This document shows positions 45,686 to 54,671 of a DNA stretch of 64,000 nucleotides, piece by piece. The translations under genes were made by a program, and so were the position numbers. The notes below the pieces were generated by a model, which was not told the DNA's origin, searched no databases, and saw nothing but the letters and a program-made list of their open reading frames with translations. The stretch's first letter is position 1. The number at the start of each line of letters is the position of its first letter. This DNA is from Aerococcaceae bacterium DSM 111020 (lineage in GTDB: Bacteria; Bacillota; Bacilli; Lactobacillales; Aerococcaceae): NCBI GenBank assembly GCA_015863185.1, contig JACBXP010000007.1:61254-125253 (forward strand), given 5' to 3'.

Positions 45686-45705
45686 TCACTTGGAGGTGTA
45701 TAAAA

Positions 45706-45879
45706 ATGGCAGTACCAAAAAGAAAAACATCTAAATCTAAAAAAAGAATGCGTCGTACGCACAAGAAATTAAATGTTCCTGGGATGACAGCTTGCCCACA
45801 ATGTGGTGAGTTCAAATTAAGTCACCGTGTTTGTCCGTCATGTGGTAATTACGATGGCAAACAAGTAGTAGAAGCATAA
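45706..45879 (+). CDS. rpmF: 50S ribosomal protein L32
   Basis: The 57-residue basic protein starts [19 protein letters not shown]. It has the zinc-ribbon cysteines CPQC and CPSC, the zinc-binding form rather than the cysteine-less paralogue. It is translated from an ATG preceded by GGAGGTG, 20 bases after yceD, and ends at TAA 45877-45879. A terminator follows 15 bases later. Confidence 0.97.
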   Translation: MAVPKRKTSKSKKRMRRTHKKLNVPGMTACPQCGEFKLSHRVCPSCGNYDGKQVVEA

Positions 45880-45894
45880 GAAAAGATAAAATAG

Positions 45895-45919
45895 AAGCCT
45901 TCGTAAGAAGGTTTTTTTA
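45895..45919 (+). terminator. Terminator after rpmF
   Basis: AAGCCTTC pairs with GAAGGTTT (one G-T pair) around GTAA, with a seven-T run. Confidence 0.85.
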
Positions 45920-45986
45920 TTTGTATATAAAACTTAGCAGGCGCCTTTTTTAAGATTATTTGATTTAGTGTATAATAAATATTAAT

Positions 45987-46025
45987 AAAGGTGTCCTCAA
46001 TGTATTAACATTGAAGACACCTTTT
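45987..46025. terminator. Long terminator at the end of the oxamate/carbamate kinase operon
   Basis: AAAGGTGTCCTCAATG (45987-46002) pairs with CATTGAAGACACCTTT (46009-46024) with one mismatch, around TATTAA. It is symmetrical and ends the leftward arcC transcript. Confidence 0.8.
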
Positions 46026-46044
46026 ATGATGTTTGTAAAAATTT

Positions 46045-46980
46045 TTATTTTACGACAGTGGCTGAACCACCTGCGAAATATTCAGCAACATTTTCCAGAG
46101 ATGTAATGACAGCTTGTCCGTTAGGCGTATTTTCAACGAAAGAAATAGCTGCTTCAACTTTTGGCAACATACTTCCTGGTGCGAATTGGTCTTCATCAAT
46201 CCATTGACGAAGTTGATCTGTTGAGACTTCTTCTAGCTTTTCTTGATTTGGTTGGTTGTAATTTATATAAACATTGTCAACGCCAGTTAAGATGAGTAAG
46301 AAATCAGCTTCGACTAATTCAGCTAATTTGGCAGAAGCAAAATCTTTATCAATAACCGCTTCCGCACCTTCTAAACCATTTTCAGTCTCAAGAACAGGAA
46401 TACCCCCACCACCAGCTGAGATGGTGATAACGCCGTTAGAAACGAGTTGTTTAATGACGTCTGCTTCAACAATGCTGACCGGTTTTGGCGAAGCAACGAC
46501 TTTACGATAGCCACGACCAGCATCTTCAACAAATGTATCACCTGTTTCTACAGAGCGTTTGTCAGCTTCATCTTTACTAAGAAATGGTCCCACTGGTTTT
46601 GTTAAATTTTGAAATGCTTCGTCATTAGGATCCACAACAACTTGTGTTAACAATGTAGCGATTTGGCGATTAATTCCTTCAGCTTGAAAGGCATCATACA
46701 AGGCATTTTGCATCCAATACCCAATAGAACCTTGTGTCATTGCAACACAAGAATCTAAAGGTAGGGCAGGATTTTCAGGTGAATCTGCAGCTTCTTGTTG
46801 GAGTAGAAGATTTCCTACTTGAGGGCCATTTCCATGCGAAATAATGACCTCATGACCTTGTTTGATTAATTCGATAAGATGTTTTGCCGTTTCTTGTAAA
46901 GCATTGATCTGACCTTGAGCAGATGGATCATCGGTTAAAATAGCGTTCCCTCCAAGGGCTACTACAATACGTTTTGACAT
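46045..46980 (-). CDS. arcC: Carbamate kinase
   Basis: The 311-residue enzyme transfers phosphate from carbamoyl phosphate to ADP, giving ATP, CO2 and ammonia. Family motifs include the N-terminal [26 protein letters not shown], the [14 protein letters not shown] loop and the [10 protein letters not shown] segment. No arginine deiminase genes are near; the gene is last in the unit with the AllFG fusion and AllH, so its carbamoyl phosphate comes from oxalurate. Its gene starts 9 bases after allH. Confidence 0.95.
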   Translation of the reverse strand: MSKRIVVALGGNAILTDDPSAQGQINALQETAKHLIELIKQGHEVIISHGNGPQVGNLLLQQEAADSPENPALPLDSCVAMTQGSIGYWMQNALYDAFQAEGINRQIATLLTQVVVDPNDEAFQNLTKPVGPFLSKDEADKRSVETGDTFVEDAGRGYRKVVASPKPVSIVEADVIKQLVSNGVITISAGGGGIPVLETENGLEGAEAVIDKDFASAKLAELVEADFLLILTGVDNVYINYNQPNQEKLEEVSTDQLRQWIDEDQFAPGSMLPKVEAAISFVENTPNGQAVITSLENVAEYFAGGSATVVK

Positions 46981-46989
46981 AAAAACCTC

Positions 46990-47814
46990 CTAATAAAATG
47001 TTTGATTAAGATAATAATAGACACCATATAACATATCATATCCTGAACTCGCACCATATGATTGAATATTATTCACTGCCTCTTGTAATTTTTTTTGATT
47101 TCTCTTTGCGACTGCACGGAATAATTGATGCCATGGCTCATTAATTTGTCTTTGAAAAAGTGAATCATAATAAGCTTTAGCGATATCTGTTGTTGAATCT
47201 TGATTAATTAAATTTTTAACAGCCTTAATGAATGAAATATTTTTGGTTAGCATGGCACCAACTAACATTCCTTGAATAAAATCATCCCCACTAGGGGTGA
47301 GCCCCTGTCCCATTCCAATCATATCCTGAACCGATTGTACACAGAATGCTTGACTGTTAGGGAAGTTAAGGGTTATTTTTTGTACGAGAGCGGGGTCACA
47401 TTGCTTCTTATAATCCACTTCGGCTAGATGATCTATCAAAAAGATAAGGTCATCTTCTGACATTGAAATATGTTTTATAGATAAATCAATGATATGTTTA
47501 TCATCCCACTTTAAATCGAAAGTAAAAGGGTGTGTAAAAAAGCGAAAAAAATCTTCTTGATATTGAACACGATTTCCAATGCGTAGATATTTCTTTATTG
47601 ATTCAAAAGAATCTGTTGAAATCAACAAACCATGTGCGGAAAGTGATTGTTTATAAGATGAAATATAGATAATTTGAGACATTGACTGCAAATTAAAGCC
47701 ATTATCAAAGATCGAGTGAACCGTCCAAAATTTATGGGACTGAGAATTCAGCGCCTCCATTACGGAAGCGCTGATCTTCATCTCTGTTTGCAATGATATC
47801 TGATTAGTCTTCAT
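46990..47814 (-). CDS. allH: Oxamate carbamoyltransferase subunit AllH (DUF2877)
   Basis: The 274-residue protein contains the DUF2877 signature IGMGQGLTPSGDDFIQGMLVGAML (near residue 165). DUF2877 proteins (E. coli YlbF) were shown to be the AllH subunit of oxamate carbamoyltransferase, which splits oxalurate with phosphate into oxamate and carbamoyl phosphate. The gene overlaps the end of the AllF-AllG fusion by 11 bases and precedes arcC, the complete expected set. Confidence 0.85.
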   Translation of the reverse strand: MKTNQISLQTEMKISASVMEALNSQSHKFWTVHSIFDNGFNLQSMSQIIYISSYKQSLSAHGLLISTDSFESIKKYLRIGNRVQYQEDFFRFFTHPFTFDLKWDDKHIIDLSIKHISMSEDDLIFLIDHLAEVDYKKQCDPALVQKITLNFPNSQAFCVQSVQDMIGMGQGLTPSGDDFIQGMLVGAMLTKNISFIKAVKNLINQDSTTDIAKAYYDSLFQRQINEPWHQLFRAVAKRNQKKLQEAVNNIQSYGASSGYDMLYGVYYYLNQTFY

Positions 47815-50800
47815 CTACCTCAATACCGATAGATTTCGCATAAGCAACAAGTGCTTTTTCAAAACAACCCAGTGGTGCCCGGACTGTCCCAGCACCAACT
47901 TGACCAACACCAGCTTCCTTATGAGCAATACCGGTGTTGATTATTGGTGTGATTCCAGTTTCTACAACTTTGCGAACATCAATTCCTAATGGAGCACCCT
48001 TGAAGTCCCAGTTTGGAATTGGCCAGGTTGGATTATTTGTGGTAACAATTTGTTCCATTTCTTCAGAAATGTTTTGAGCATCTTTTAAGCCGTTTAAGCC
48101 GATAAAGCGGGTCACACCTGGTGCAGCAATCATAGACATTCCGCCGACCCCAATTGTTTCGGTGATTGCAGAGTCACCAATATCTGCGTTAGCATCTTCT
48201 TCAGAATAACCTGTGAAGTATAGACCATTCGGTGTGTTAACCGGTGCTGTAAACCATTCGTCACCAGTAGCACCAATGCGAATACCAAAGTTTTCTCCAT
48301 TACGTGCCATTGTGGTAACGATGGTTCCAACTTCTTCTTTACGAACATAGTCAACAATCGCTTTACCAGCTGCCATTGCAATATTCAAGAAGAATTGGTC
48401 TGTGTCAGCAAGGAATTGGATAACATCTCGTTTATCTTTTTCGTCAATATCAAGCGTTGAAATCGTCGGCGTGATTTCTTTTAGGAAAACTAATGACGCA
48501 GCAATATTGCGTTGATGGAATTCGTCTCCCATACCGATTGCACGAGCCATAATAACATTTAGGTTTAAGCCACCTTCAATTTCACGTAAAGCTTGACCTA
48601 ATACAGGACCTAACACATCTCGTTGCCATTCAAGTCGTTCGATGACTGCTGGACTGTTTGCACCGAAACGTAGTACTTCACCAATTCCTTCGTTCATAAT
48701 ACAGAATCCAGTTGTTCCATCGACTTGGTTTTCGACTACGAATACAGGGAAGTTTTTCGTTGTAATACCGCCCATTGGTCCCACAGCACCGACAGAGTGA
48801 CAAGGTAAGAAAGTTACTTCGTTATTATCTAATTGTTGACGGGCTTCTTCTTCATCTTTAGCCCATCCTTCAAATAGCATGGCCCCGATAACAGAACCTT
48901 GCATTGGACCGGTCATATTTTCATATTTGATAGGCGGACCAGCATGAAGAACAATTTTCTCATCGGTATCGAGTTCAGGAATCACTTCTTTTGCTGGACG
49001 GTTATCCACTAAGAATGGTTGTGACTCAATAAAACGATCAATGATTTTCTCATTTTCAGCATTAATCTCATCTTCACGCATATCTAATTCGTTTAAAATC
49101 TTGATTAATTTTTGATTACCGCCGGCACGAGGGCGCCATGTGTATTGAACAGCTTCACCACCATAAGTGCGGATTGGTTCAGTAAAACTTTCAATCCCAA
49201 TATTAATCACTTTAGGTAATGTGTTTAATAAATTTATTATTTCTTGAGAAGGTTTCTCTAACTGTAACTTTTCACCAGTATAGTCAACAAAGGATTTATC
49301 TGGGAATTCAATATGTTGTCCCATAAGAGCTAGAGCATAAGTTATTGCATCAGCATTACTATCTTTAACGATGACTCCTGCATCTTCTAAAGTCGCTAAT
49401 GTTTGATCATAGTCTTGTGGATCTTGTTTGGTACCGACAATACTAGCAATAACATAAAGCGGGCGTCCTTCTTCTTTTGCAGATGAAAGTGCTTCTTTGA
49501 TTGACGGTGCCAATGCACCAGCCATATCTGGGTGAGAACCATAGCCTAAGACCACATCTAAGAGAATAATTCCTGTTGATTGATCTTCTAACACTTCTTG
49601 TAATTTTTGTACACGTACTTCCGGATCAATCATCGGATGAGGTTTCCCTTGTGTATAGAAGTCATCACCTAAATCCATAACTTGGAATCCGTTGGTATTT
49701 AAGATATAACCATGTTCACCTTTGATGCTATCTAACTGCAAAGCATCAGCAATTAAAGTAGCTGCTTCATTTGCTAATGTACCACCGGAATATAAACCTT
49801 TGACGGTTTTGTCTCTTAATGATTCGTCCATTTTCACATCAACAGCTTCGGTGTAATTTGCTTTGATCTCATCACCATTTGATAAATCAACAGCCATCTT
49901 AGCTGCTTCTTCCAATGTATAAGCAAAGGCAACATTTCCTTGATGTTCCATTGGTTTTTCACCTAGGAAAATTGCAACAACTTTTTTAGAGGAAGCTTGT
50001 AATGCAGATACAACTTTATCACGGACTGCTGGAGCAGGTGGTTTAGAAATAACAAGAATGACTTCTGTTGGATCATGTTCTTCGAGTCCTGCCAAGGCAT
50101 CAAGCATAGTAATGGCGCCAACTTCTTCTGATAAGTCACGACCTCCTGTTCCGATTGCGTGAACGACTCCGCCACCTAATTGATCAATAATCGTCGCCGC
50201 TTCTTGAATACCAGTACCTGAGGCTGCAACAATACCGATGTTACCTGGGTTGACTACATTCGTAAAGGCTAATGGAATTCCAGAAATAGTCCCTGTACCA
50301 CAATCTGGTCCCATTAAAAGAAGGCCTTTTTCATGTGCCTTTTCTTTTAATCGTACTTCGTCTTCCAAAGGAACATTGTCAGAGAAAGAAAAGACATGAA
50401 GACCTGCGTCTAAAGCTTTCTCAATTTCAGGGGCAGCATAGGTTCCTGGGATTGAAAAGAGCGCTAAGTTAGCATCTGGTAATGCTTCATGGGCATCTTT
50501 CCAATTACTTACTTTGACCTTGCCTTCGCCACCATCTTCTCCGCTAGCTAATTTTTGGATAAATTCATCGATGGTTTCTAACACTTTATCCATTGTCTCT
50601 TCTGAATCAGAGTCTACAACAATGGCCATGTCATTAGCACCTGCAGCATCTAATTCGTCTGTATAAAGGCCAGCTGTTTTGAATAAATCTTTGTTTGAAT
50701 CAGTGGCCATCATAACTTGTGCTTGATTCACATCGTCAAGATTATTCAATTCAGTCGTCAATAACATCAAGTTTATCGAATCTTGATAATTATTTTTCTT

Positions 50801-50818
50801 AATCACACTGTTTATCAT
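47804..50818 (-). CDS. Fused oxamate carbamoyltransferase subunits AllF (FdrA) and AllG (DUF1116)
   Basis: The 1004-residue single chain joins two proteins encoded separately in E. coli. Residues about 1-525 are FdrA/AllF-like, with the succinyl-CoA-synthetase-type fold: SVIKKNNYQDSINLM at the start, MGPDCGTGTISG, and ASGTGIQEAATIIDQLGGGV. Residues about 535-1004 are DUF1116/AllG, from VINIGIESFTEPIRTYG through CHSVGAVGPMGGITTK to the C-terminal GCFEKALVAYAKSIG. No stop, frameshift or internal ribosome site is seen at the junction. The ribosome site is AAGGGGG. The product should form the OXTCase complex with AllH. Confidence 0.88.
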   Translation of the reverse strand: MINSVIKKNNYQDSINLMLLTTELNNLDDVNQAQVMMATDSNKDLFKTAGLYTDELDAAGANDMAIVVDSDSEETMDKVLETIDEFIQKLASGEDGGEGKVKVSNWKDAHEALPDANLALFSIPGTYAAPEIEKALDAGLHVFSFSDNVPLEDEVRLKEKAHEKGLLLMGPDCGTGTISGIPLAFTNVVNPGNIGIVAASGTGIQEAATIIDQLGGGVVHAIGTGGRDLSEEVGAITMLDALAGLEEHDPTEVILVISKPPAPAVRDKVVSALQASSKKVVAIFLGEKPMEHQGNVAFAYTLEEAAKMAVDLSNGDEIKANYTEAVDVKMDESLRDKTVKGLYSGGTLANEAATLIADALQLDSIKGEHGYILNTNGFQVMDLGDDFYTQGKPHPMIDPEVRVQKLQEVLEDQSTGIILLDVVLGYGSHPDMAGALAPSIKEALSSAKEEGRPLYVIASIVGTKQDPQDYDQTLATLEDAGVIVKDSNADAITYALALMGQHIEFPDKSFVDYTGEKLQLEKPSQEIINLLNTLPKVINIGIESFTEPIRTYGGEAVQYTWRPRAGGNQKLIKILNELDMREDEINAENEKIIDRFIESQPFLVDNRPAKEVIPELDTDEKIVLHAGPPIKYENMTGPMQGSVIGAMLFEGWAKDEEEARQQLDNNEVTFLPCHSVGAVGPMGGITTKNFPVFVVENQVDGTTGFCIMNEGIGEVLRFGANSPAVIERLEWQRDVLGPVLGQALREIEGGLNLNVIMARAIGMGDEFHQRNIAASLVFLKEITPTISTLDIDEKDKRDVIQFLADTDQFFLNIAMAAGKAIVDYVRKEEVGTIVTTMARNGENFGIRIGATGDEWFTAPVNTPNGLYFTGYSEEDANADIGDSAITETIGVGGMSMIAAPGVTRFIGLNGLKDAQNISEEMEQIVTTNNPTWPIPNWDFKGAPLGIDVRKVVETGITPIINTGIAHKEAGVGQVGAGTVRAPLGCFEKALVAYAKSIGIEVDED

Positions 50819-50924
50819 ATAAATCCCCCTTTTACTTTATTATAACCGCTTACATAAAAAATTAAATGGTAATATTACTAAATCTGAAATATCTGTTGTG
50901 CAGAACCGCCAAATTGACAACATA

Positions 50925-50945
50925 ATCGACAAAAAGAATGTCGAT
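50925..50945. promoter_or_regulatory. Inverted repeat in the divergent allFG / esterase promoter region
   Basis: ATCGACA (50925-50931) and TGTCGAT (50939-50945) are perfect arms 7 bases apart. The site overlaps a TCGACA/TACACT promoter candidate for the rightward genes, and TTGACA lies just to its left. It is a plausible PucR operator, but I did not find the same repeat before pucG or allC. Confidence 0.5.
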
Positions 50946-50977
50946 TGTGATACACTAGCATTATTAGATGGGGGTTA

Positions 50978-51829
50978 ATGATGGAAAGATTGGAGATTTC
51001 GACCATAAAAATGGATAGCTTATCTTTATCTGCTTCTTTTTTTATACCAAAAAAAGCAATTAAAGGTGTGATTCTGTATTTTCATGGTGGAGGATTAATA
51101 TTTGGCGAGAAAAATGATTTGCCAGATCAGTATGTAAAATTATTTGAACAGGCAGGGTATGCTCTTGTGAGTTTTGACTATCCTTTAGCGCCCGAAGTCA
51201 AGCTAGACCAAATTATTAAAAGTGTAGACGCTCAGTTGGCCTGGTATTTTGAAGGTGGTTATCGAAATATTGAAAGCAATCAAAAATTTCCCACTTTTAT
51301 TATGGGGAGATCTGCTGGAGCTTACTTAGCGATATTGTTTGCTGGCAAGTATCAAAATGAAATCGAAGGGCTGATTTCATTTTATGGGTATTATAATTTA
51401 AATGATGCAAATTTTGTCTTACCTAGTCGTCATTATTTACAATATGGCAAAGTATCAGAAGATTATTATCTTTCTTTTGAAGGCCAATCACCTGTGCTAT
51501 CAGGAGACTTTGATGAACGTTATATTATCTATCTGTCAGCGAGACAACATGGATATTGGCACAAAATCTTATTACCACCAAACACATCAGCCAAAGATTT
51601 TAGTCTAACGCCACGAGACTTACATAATTTTCCACCAACATTTATCACAGCAGGTAAAGATGATCCAGACGTGCCTTCTCGTCAATCTGTCTTGATGGAG
51701 AAAAATATTTCAGATGCTGAATTACATCTTGTGGAAACGAATGAACATGATTTTGATCGCACACAAATAGAGCAACTGGGTGTACCAATCTATCAAGCGC
51801 TAATTCAGTGGTTAAACAATTATTTATAA
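50978..51829 (+). CDS. Alpha/beta hydrolase (HSL/esterase type)
   Basis: The 283-residue protein has the oxyanion motif YFHGGGLIFGEK (near residue 37), nucleophile Ser in GRSAGAYLA (near 115), the Asp in AGKDDPDVP (near 228) and the His in NEHDFDRT (near 258). There is no signal peptide, so it is cytoplasmic. It is divergent from the AllFG gene and followed by an AEC transporter within the allantoin island. An amidase or esterase acting on a pathway compound is possible, but no substrate can be claimed. Confidence 0.83.
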   Translation: MMERLEISTIKMDSLSLSASFFIPKKAIKGVILYFHGGGLIFGEKNDLPDQYVKLFEQAGYALVSFDYPLAPEVKLDQIIKSVDAQLAWYFEGGYRNIESNQKFPTFIMGRSAGAYLAILFAGKYQNEIEGLISFYGYYNLNDANFVLPSRHYLQYGKVSEDYYLSFEGQSPVLSGDFDERYIIYLSARQHGYWHKILLPPNTSAKDFSLTPRDLHNFPPTFITAGKDDPDVPSRQSVLMEKNISDAELHLVETNEHDFDRTQIEQLGVPIYQALIQWLNNYL

Positions 51830-51850
51830 AAAGGATCAGGGGAGGAACAT

Positions 51851-52783
51851 ATGCAATTAGATTTCTTTTTAACACTTCAGAAGGTGTTAATTTTATTCTT
51901 ACTCATTGTGATTGGTTTTGTAGCTGGACGGACGAATCTTATTTCAGCTAAGGGACAAAAAGATATCACGAATCTAGTACTTTATATTACAATGCCAGCT
52001 ACGATTTTTAATGCGATGCAATTGCCATTGAATCAGGAGCGGGTACAGACATCTTTAATTATTATTGGGATTATGATTTTTTGTTATACAGTAATGTTTT
52101 TAGTGGGATTATTTGTATCACGTCGTCTTAATCTGACTTTAGGTCAAAAGGATATATTCCATACAGCATTATTATTATCGAATACGACTTTCATGGGATA
52201 TCCGATTGTCAGTAATCTCTTAGGTGAAGAGGCATTATTCTATGCTGTACTTGGAGCGGGATTTATTTTTGAAATCGTTGCTTGGACACTGGGGATTTAT
52301 TTGATTGGAAGAAATGCTAAAGCAACCACTACATTTAATTGGAAGAAAATTGTTTTTAGTCCGGGGATCATTTCAATTGCGATAGGATTACTATTTTTCT
52401 TAACACAATGGCAGTTACCAACGCTCTTGCAAGACGTTGTTGACACTTTATCGCCGGCAACCTCGCCATTAGCGATGATTGTTGTAGGATTGATGTTGTC
52501 GCGAAGTGATATTCAAGCAGCCTTCAAAAATCCTGTTTTATACCTAGCAGCTTTCTTGAAATTATTAGCTGTCCCATTATTGATTGTCTTGATTTTGAAG
52601 ACGCTAGGATTTAGCGACCTAACTCTCGTCATACCGGTGATTATGATTTCTATGCCTTCAGCGTCTTATGTGGCGATGTTTGCTGGAAATGCAGAAAATG
52701 ATACGAACTTTGCTAGTCAAATTGTCTTTATGACATCTTTACTTTCAATCATCACTATACCCATTGTGACATTGTTCTTATAA
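51851..52783 (+). CDS. AEC-family transporter (auxin efflux carrier type)
   Basis: The 310-residue membrane protein has about ten helices and the AEC pattern: a conserved Asn/Pro pair in NLVLYITMPATIFNAM and SNTTFMGYPIV, and a second repeat ending SMPSASYVAMFAG. Bacterial AEC proteins carry malate, lactate-like acids or other carboxylates. Its place in the allantoin island suggests transport of an acidic intermediate or product such as oxamate; this is inference. It is 22 bases after the esterase gene and ends at a terminator. Confidence 0.87.
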   Translation: MQLDFFLTLQKVLILFLLIVIGFVAGRTNLISAKGQKDITNLVLYITMPATIFNAMQLPLNQERVQTSLIIIGIMIFCYTVMFLVGLFVSRRLNLTLGQKDIFHTALLLSNTTFMGYPIVSNLLGEEALFYAVLGAGFIFEIVAWTLGIYLIGRNAKATTTFNWKKIVFSPGIISIAIGLLFFLTQWQLPTLLQDVVDTLSPATSPLAMIVVGLMLSRSDIQAAFKNPVLYLAAFLKLLAVPLLIVLILKTLGFSDLTLVIPVIMISMPSASYVAMFAGNAENDTNFASQIVFMTSLLSIITIPIVTLFL

Positions 52784-52809
52784 AAAAAGAGGCCTAAGGC
52801 CTCTTTTTT
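52783..52809. terminator. Bidirectional terminator after the AEC gene
   Basis: AAAAAGAGGCC and GGCCTCTTTTTT pair around TAA, overlapping the AEC stop codon. It faces the end of the leftward pucR. Confidence 0.9.
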
Positions 52810-52848
52810 GGATTAAACTGAAGAGTTAAGATGGTAAAACGAGTCATG

Positions 52849-54468
52849 TTATTTTTTATGATTGAGCAGTAATTCTAAAGCCATGCGTAAATTTAGCGAA
52901 TATTCTGGCTCTGTAATATCACGTTCTAATATTTCTTCGCATTTTTGGATCCGATATTTGACGGTGTTGCGGTGAACATATAATTTAGAGGCGGTTTGAG
53001 CAATTTCGCATTGAGAACTTAAATAAACATACATCGTTTCACGTAAATCGGATAATGAATCATTCGACAAATCGGCAAAGGGACCTAAAATATTCTGGAT
53101 AAAGAAATCAACTTGTTGTTGATCAATGGTTGTGAATAGATGCAGAATACCTTTGTTTTCATACGTTGTAACTGTTTCAGAAGAAGATTGTTCCATTCGT
53201 TCATCATGAGTGATACGTGCTTGTGTTAAACTGCGTTCAATAAGATTGACTGAATTAACCGGGCTACCGACATTATATGCAATCGATATTGCAGTCCGTT
53301 TTTCTAGAATATTTGCTAATTTTTCTAATTTAGCTGTCAAATTTTCAATAGGTTCTTGTAAGAGAATGAGTGTTTCCAAATTGGATGATGAATAGATCAC
53401 TTTTGCTTGAGGTGAGATATCACTGAGTGATTTTTCGAGCCACAAAGCAATCAGCCACAGAGTTTCTCTATGTGAGATACTTTTTTCTTTTTGTTTGTTT
53501 AAAATGGATAAATCGCTCACTTTAATGACTTGATAATAATTGGAAGAGATAAAACCATATTTATACTGGTGTGTCTGCGAGAAATCAAATTTTTCTTGAA
53601 TCCAATCTTTGAAATATTCTGCTTCTGTCGTTAATTCAATTTGATGGACTTTGTCATTTTTCAATAAGACAAAATTTAAAGCCAGTGCTGCTTGATCCAT
53701 TGCGAAATGATTTAAGGGTTGCGGAATTTGTTCTGGATGGAGAATCACCAAGTATTCACTGAAAAAATTGTGAATATTTAATTCTCTGACAGCGATTTGT
53801 ATCGGATTGTTATCAAAGTCTTTTACAATGTATGAATGGGTTTCATCGGTCATATCAACACTTTGCAGGCGAATTTGCTTAATGAAGTCATTGACTTTAT
53901 CCGGTTGATTTTTAAAGTGGTTTGAATAAGTAATTACTTCATAAAAAGAATCTAATAGAATAACAGGATTCCGGATCATTTGGCTGAACTCATTGATATA
54001 TAATTGAATGGGAGCATCTTGAACAACAAGATTCTGAAATAGACGTTGAATATCTAGTGCAAAATCAATTTCCTCATGTTTTTCATGACGAACAATATCC
54101 ATCCATTGGTGGAGCAAACTACCTAAATTATAATGATCTGGAATCTTAAAGATTGGAAAATTTTTACTATCGGCATATTTGATAATCTCATCATCGATTT
54201 GACCTAGAAAACGGTTGACCTTTATACCCATCCCGATCGTTTTTGCGCGAATTAAGGAATCGATTAAAGATTTTAATTTTGACTGATCGCCTTGATAGAT
54301 CATGCCCGTTGTTAAAAGAACAGTACGATTCGGAATATAATGCTCAATATCCGGGGTTTCTGAGATTTCAATGCTATTGATATTAGTATCATTCGGTCCC
54401 TTATACTTTGTTAAGAATTGCAAATCATTATAACGAGGGAGATTGAGCAATTCGGATAATGTTGTCAT
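52849..54468 (-). CDS. pucR: PucR-family regulator of purine/allantoin catabolism
   Basis: The 539-residue protein has an N-terminal PucR sensor domain (TTLSELLNLPRYNDLQFLTKY, then IPNRTVLLTTGMIYQGD), a middle GGDEF-like/CdaR domain, and a C-terminal helix-turn-helix (CEIAQTASKLYVHRNTVKYRIQKCEEIL). PucR proteins activate allantoin and purine genes in response to pathway metabolites. It is divergent from pucG with 200 bases between them, the normal arrangement for its own target. The ATG at 54468 has AAAGGAGC upstream; the longer frame has none. Confidence 0.92.
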   Translation of the reverse strand: MTTLSELLNLPRYNDLQFLTKYKGPNDTNINSIEISETPDIEHYIPNRTVLLTTGMIYQGDQSKLKSLIDSLIRAKTIGMGIKVNRFLGQIDDEIIKYADSKNFPIFKIPDHYNLGSLLHQWMDIVRHEKHEEIDFALDIQRLFQNLVVQDAPIQLYINEFSQMIRNPVILLDSFYEVITYSNHFKNQPDKVNDFIKQIRLQSVDMTDETHSYIVKDFDNNPIQIAVRELNIHNFFSEYLVILHPEQIPQPLNHFAMDQAALALNFVLLKNDKVHQIELTTEAEYFKDWIQEKFDFSQTHQYKYGFISSNYYQVIKVSDLSILNKQKEKSISHRETLWLIALWLEKSLSDISPQAKVIYSSSNLETLILLQEPIENLTAKLEKLANILEKRTAISIAYNVGSPVNSVNLIERSLTQARITHDERMEQSSSETVTTYENKGILHLFTTIDQQQVDFFIQNILGPFADLSNDSLSDLRETMYVYLSSQCEIAQTASKLYVHRNTVKYRIQKCEEILERDITEPEYSLNLRMALELLLNHKK

Positions 54469-54637
54469 AAATTTGCTCCTTTTATAGTAATTAACTAATG
54501 AGTTATGCATTTTAAACAAATGGTAGTCTTATTATAATTGAAATTTTATGGTATATCAATTATTCACAAAAATATTTTTTAATTTAGTAGAGTTGCTATT
54601 TTAGCAGAGAATATTTTTATTTTTTAGAAAAAAGTGA

Positions 54638-54643
54638 TACAGT
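54638..54643 (+). promoter_or_regulatory. Possible -10 of pucG
   Basis: GTGATACAGT includes TACAGT at 54638-54643, with a weak TTTTAT 17 bases upstream. The same GTGATACA-start appears before the esterase gene (50948 onwards), a shared feature of the two rightward promoters. The spacer holds an AAAAATATT/AATATTTTT repeat. Confidence 0.35.
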
Positions 54644-54671
54644 TACAGAATAGAAAAGGAGTATGATCGAG

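Noticed and set aside
46045..46980. Carbamate kinase as part of an arginine deiminase pathway.
   Set aside because: No arcA, arcB or arcD is near, and it is downstream of the oxamate carbamoyltransferase genes with short gaps.
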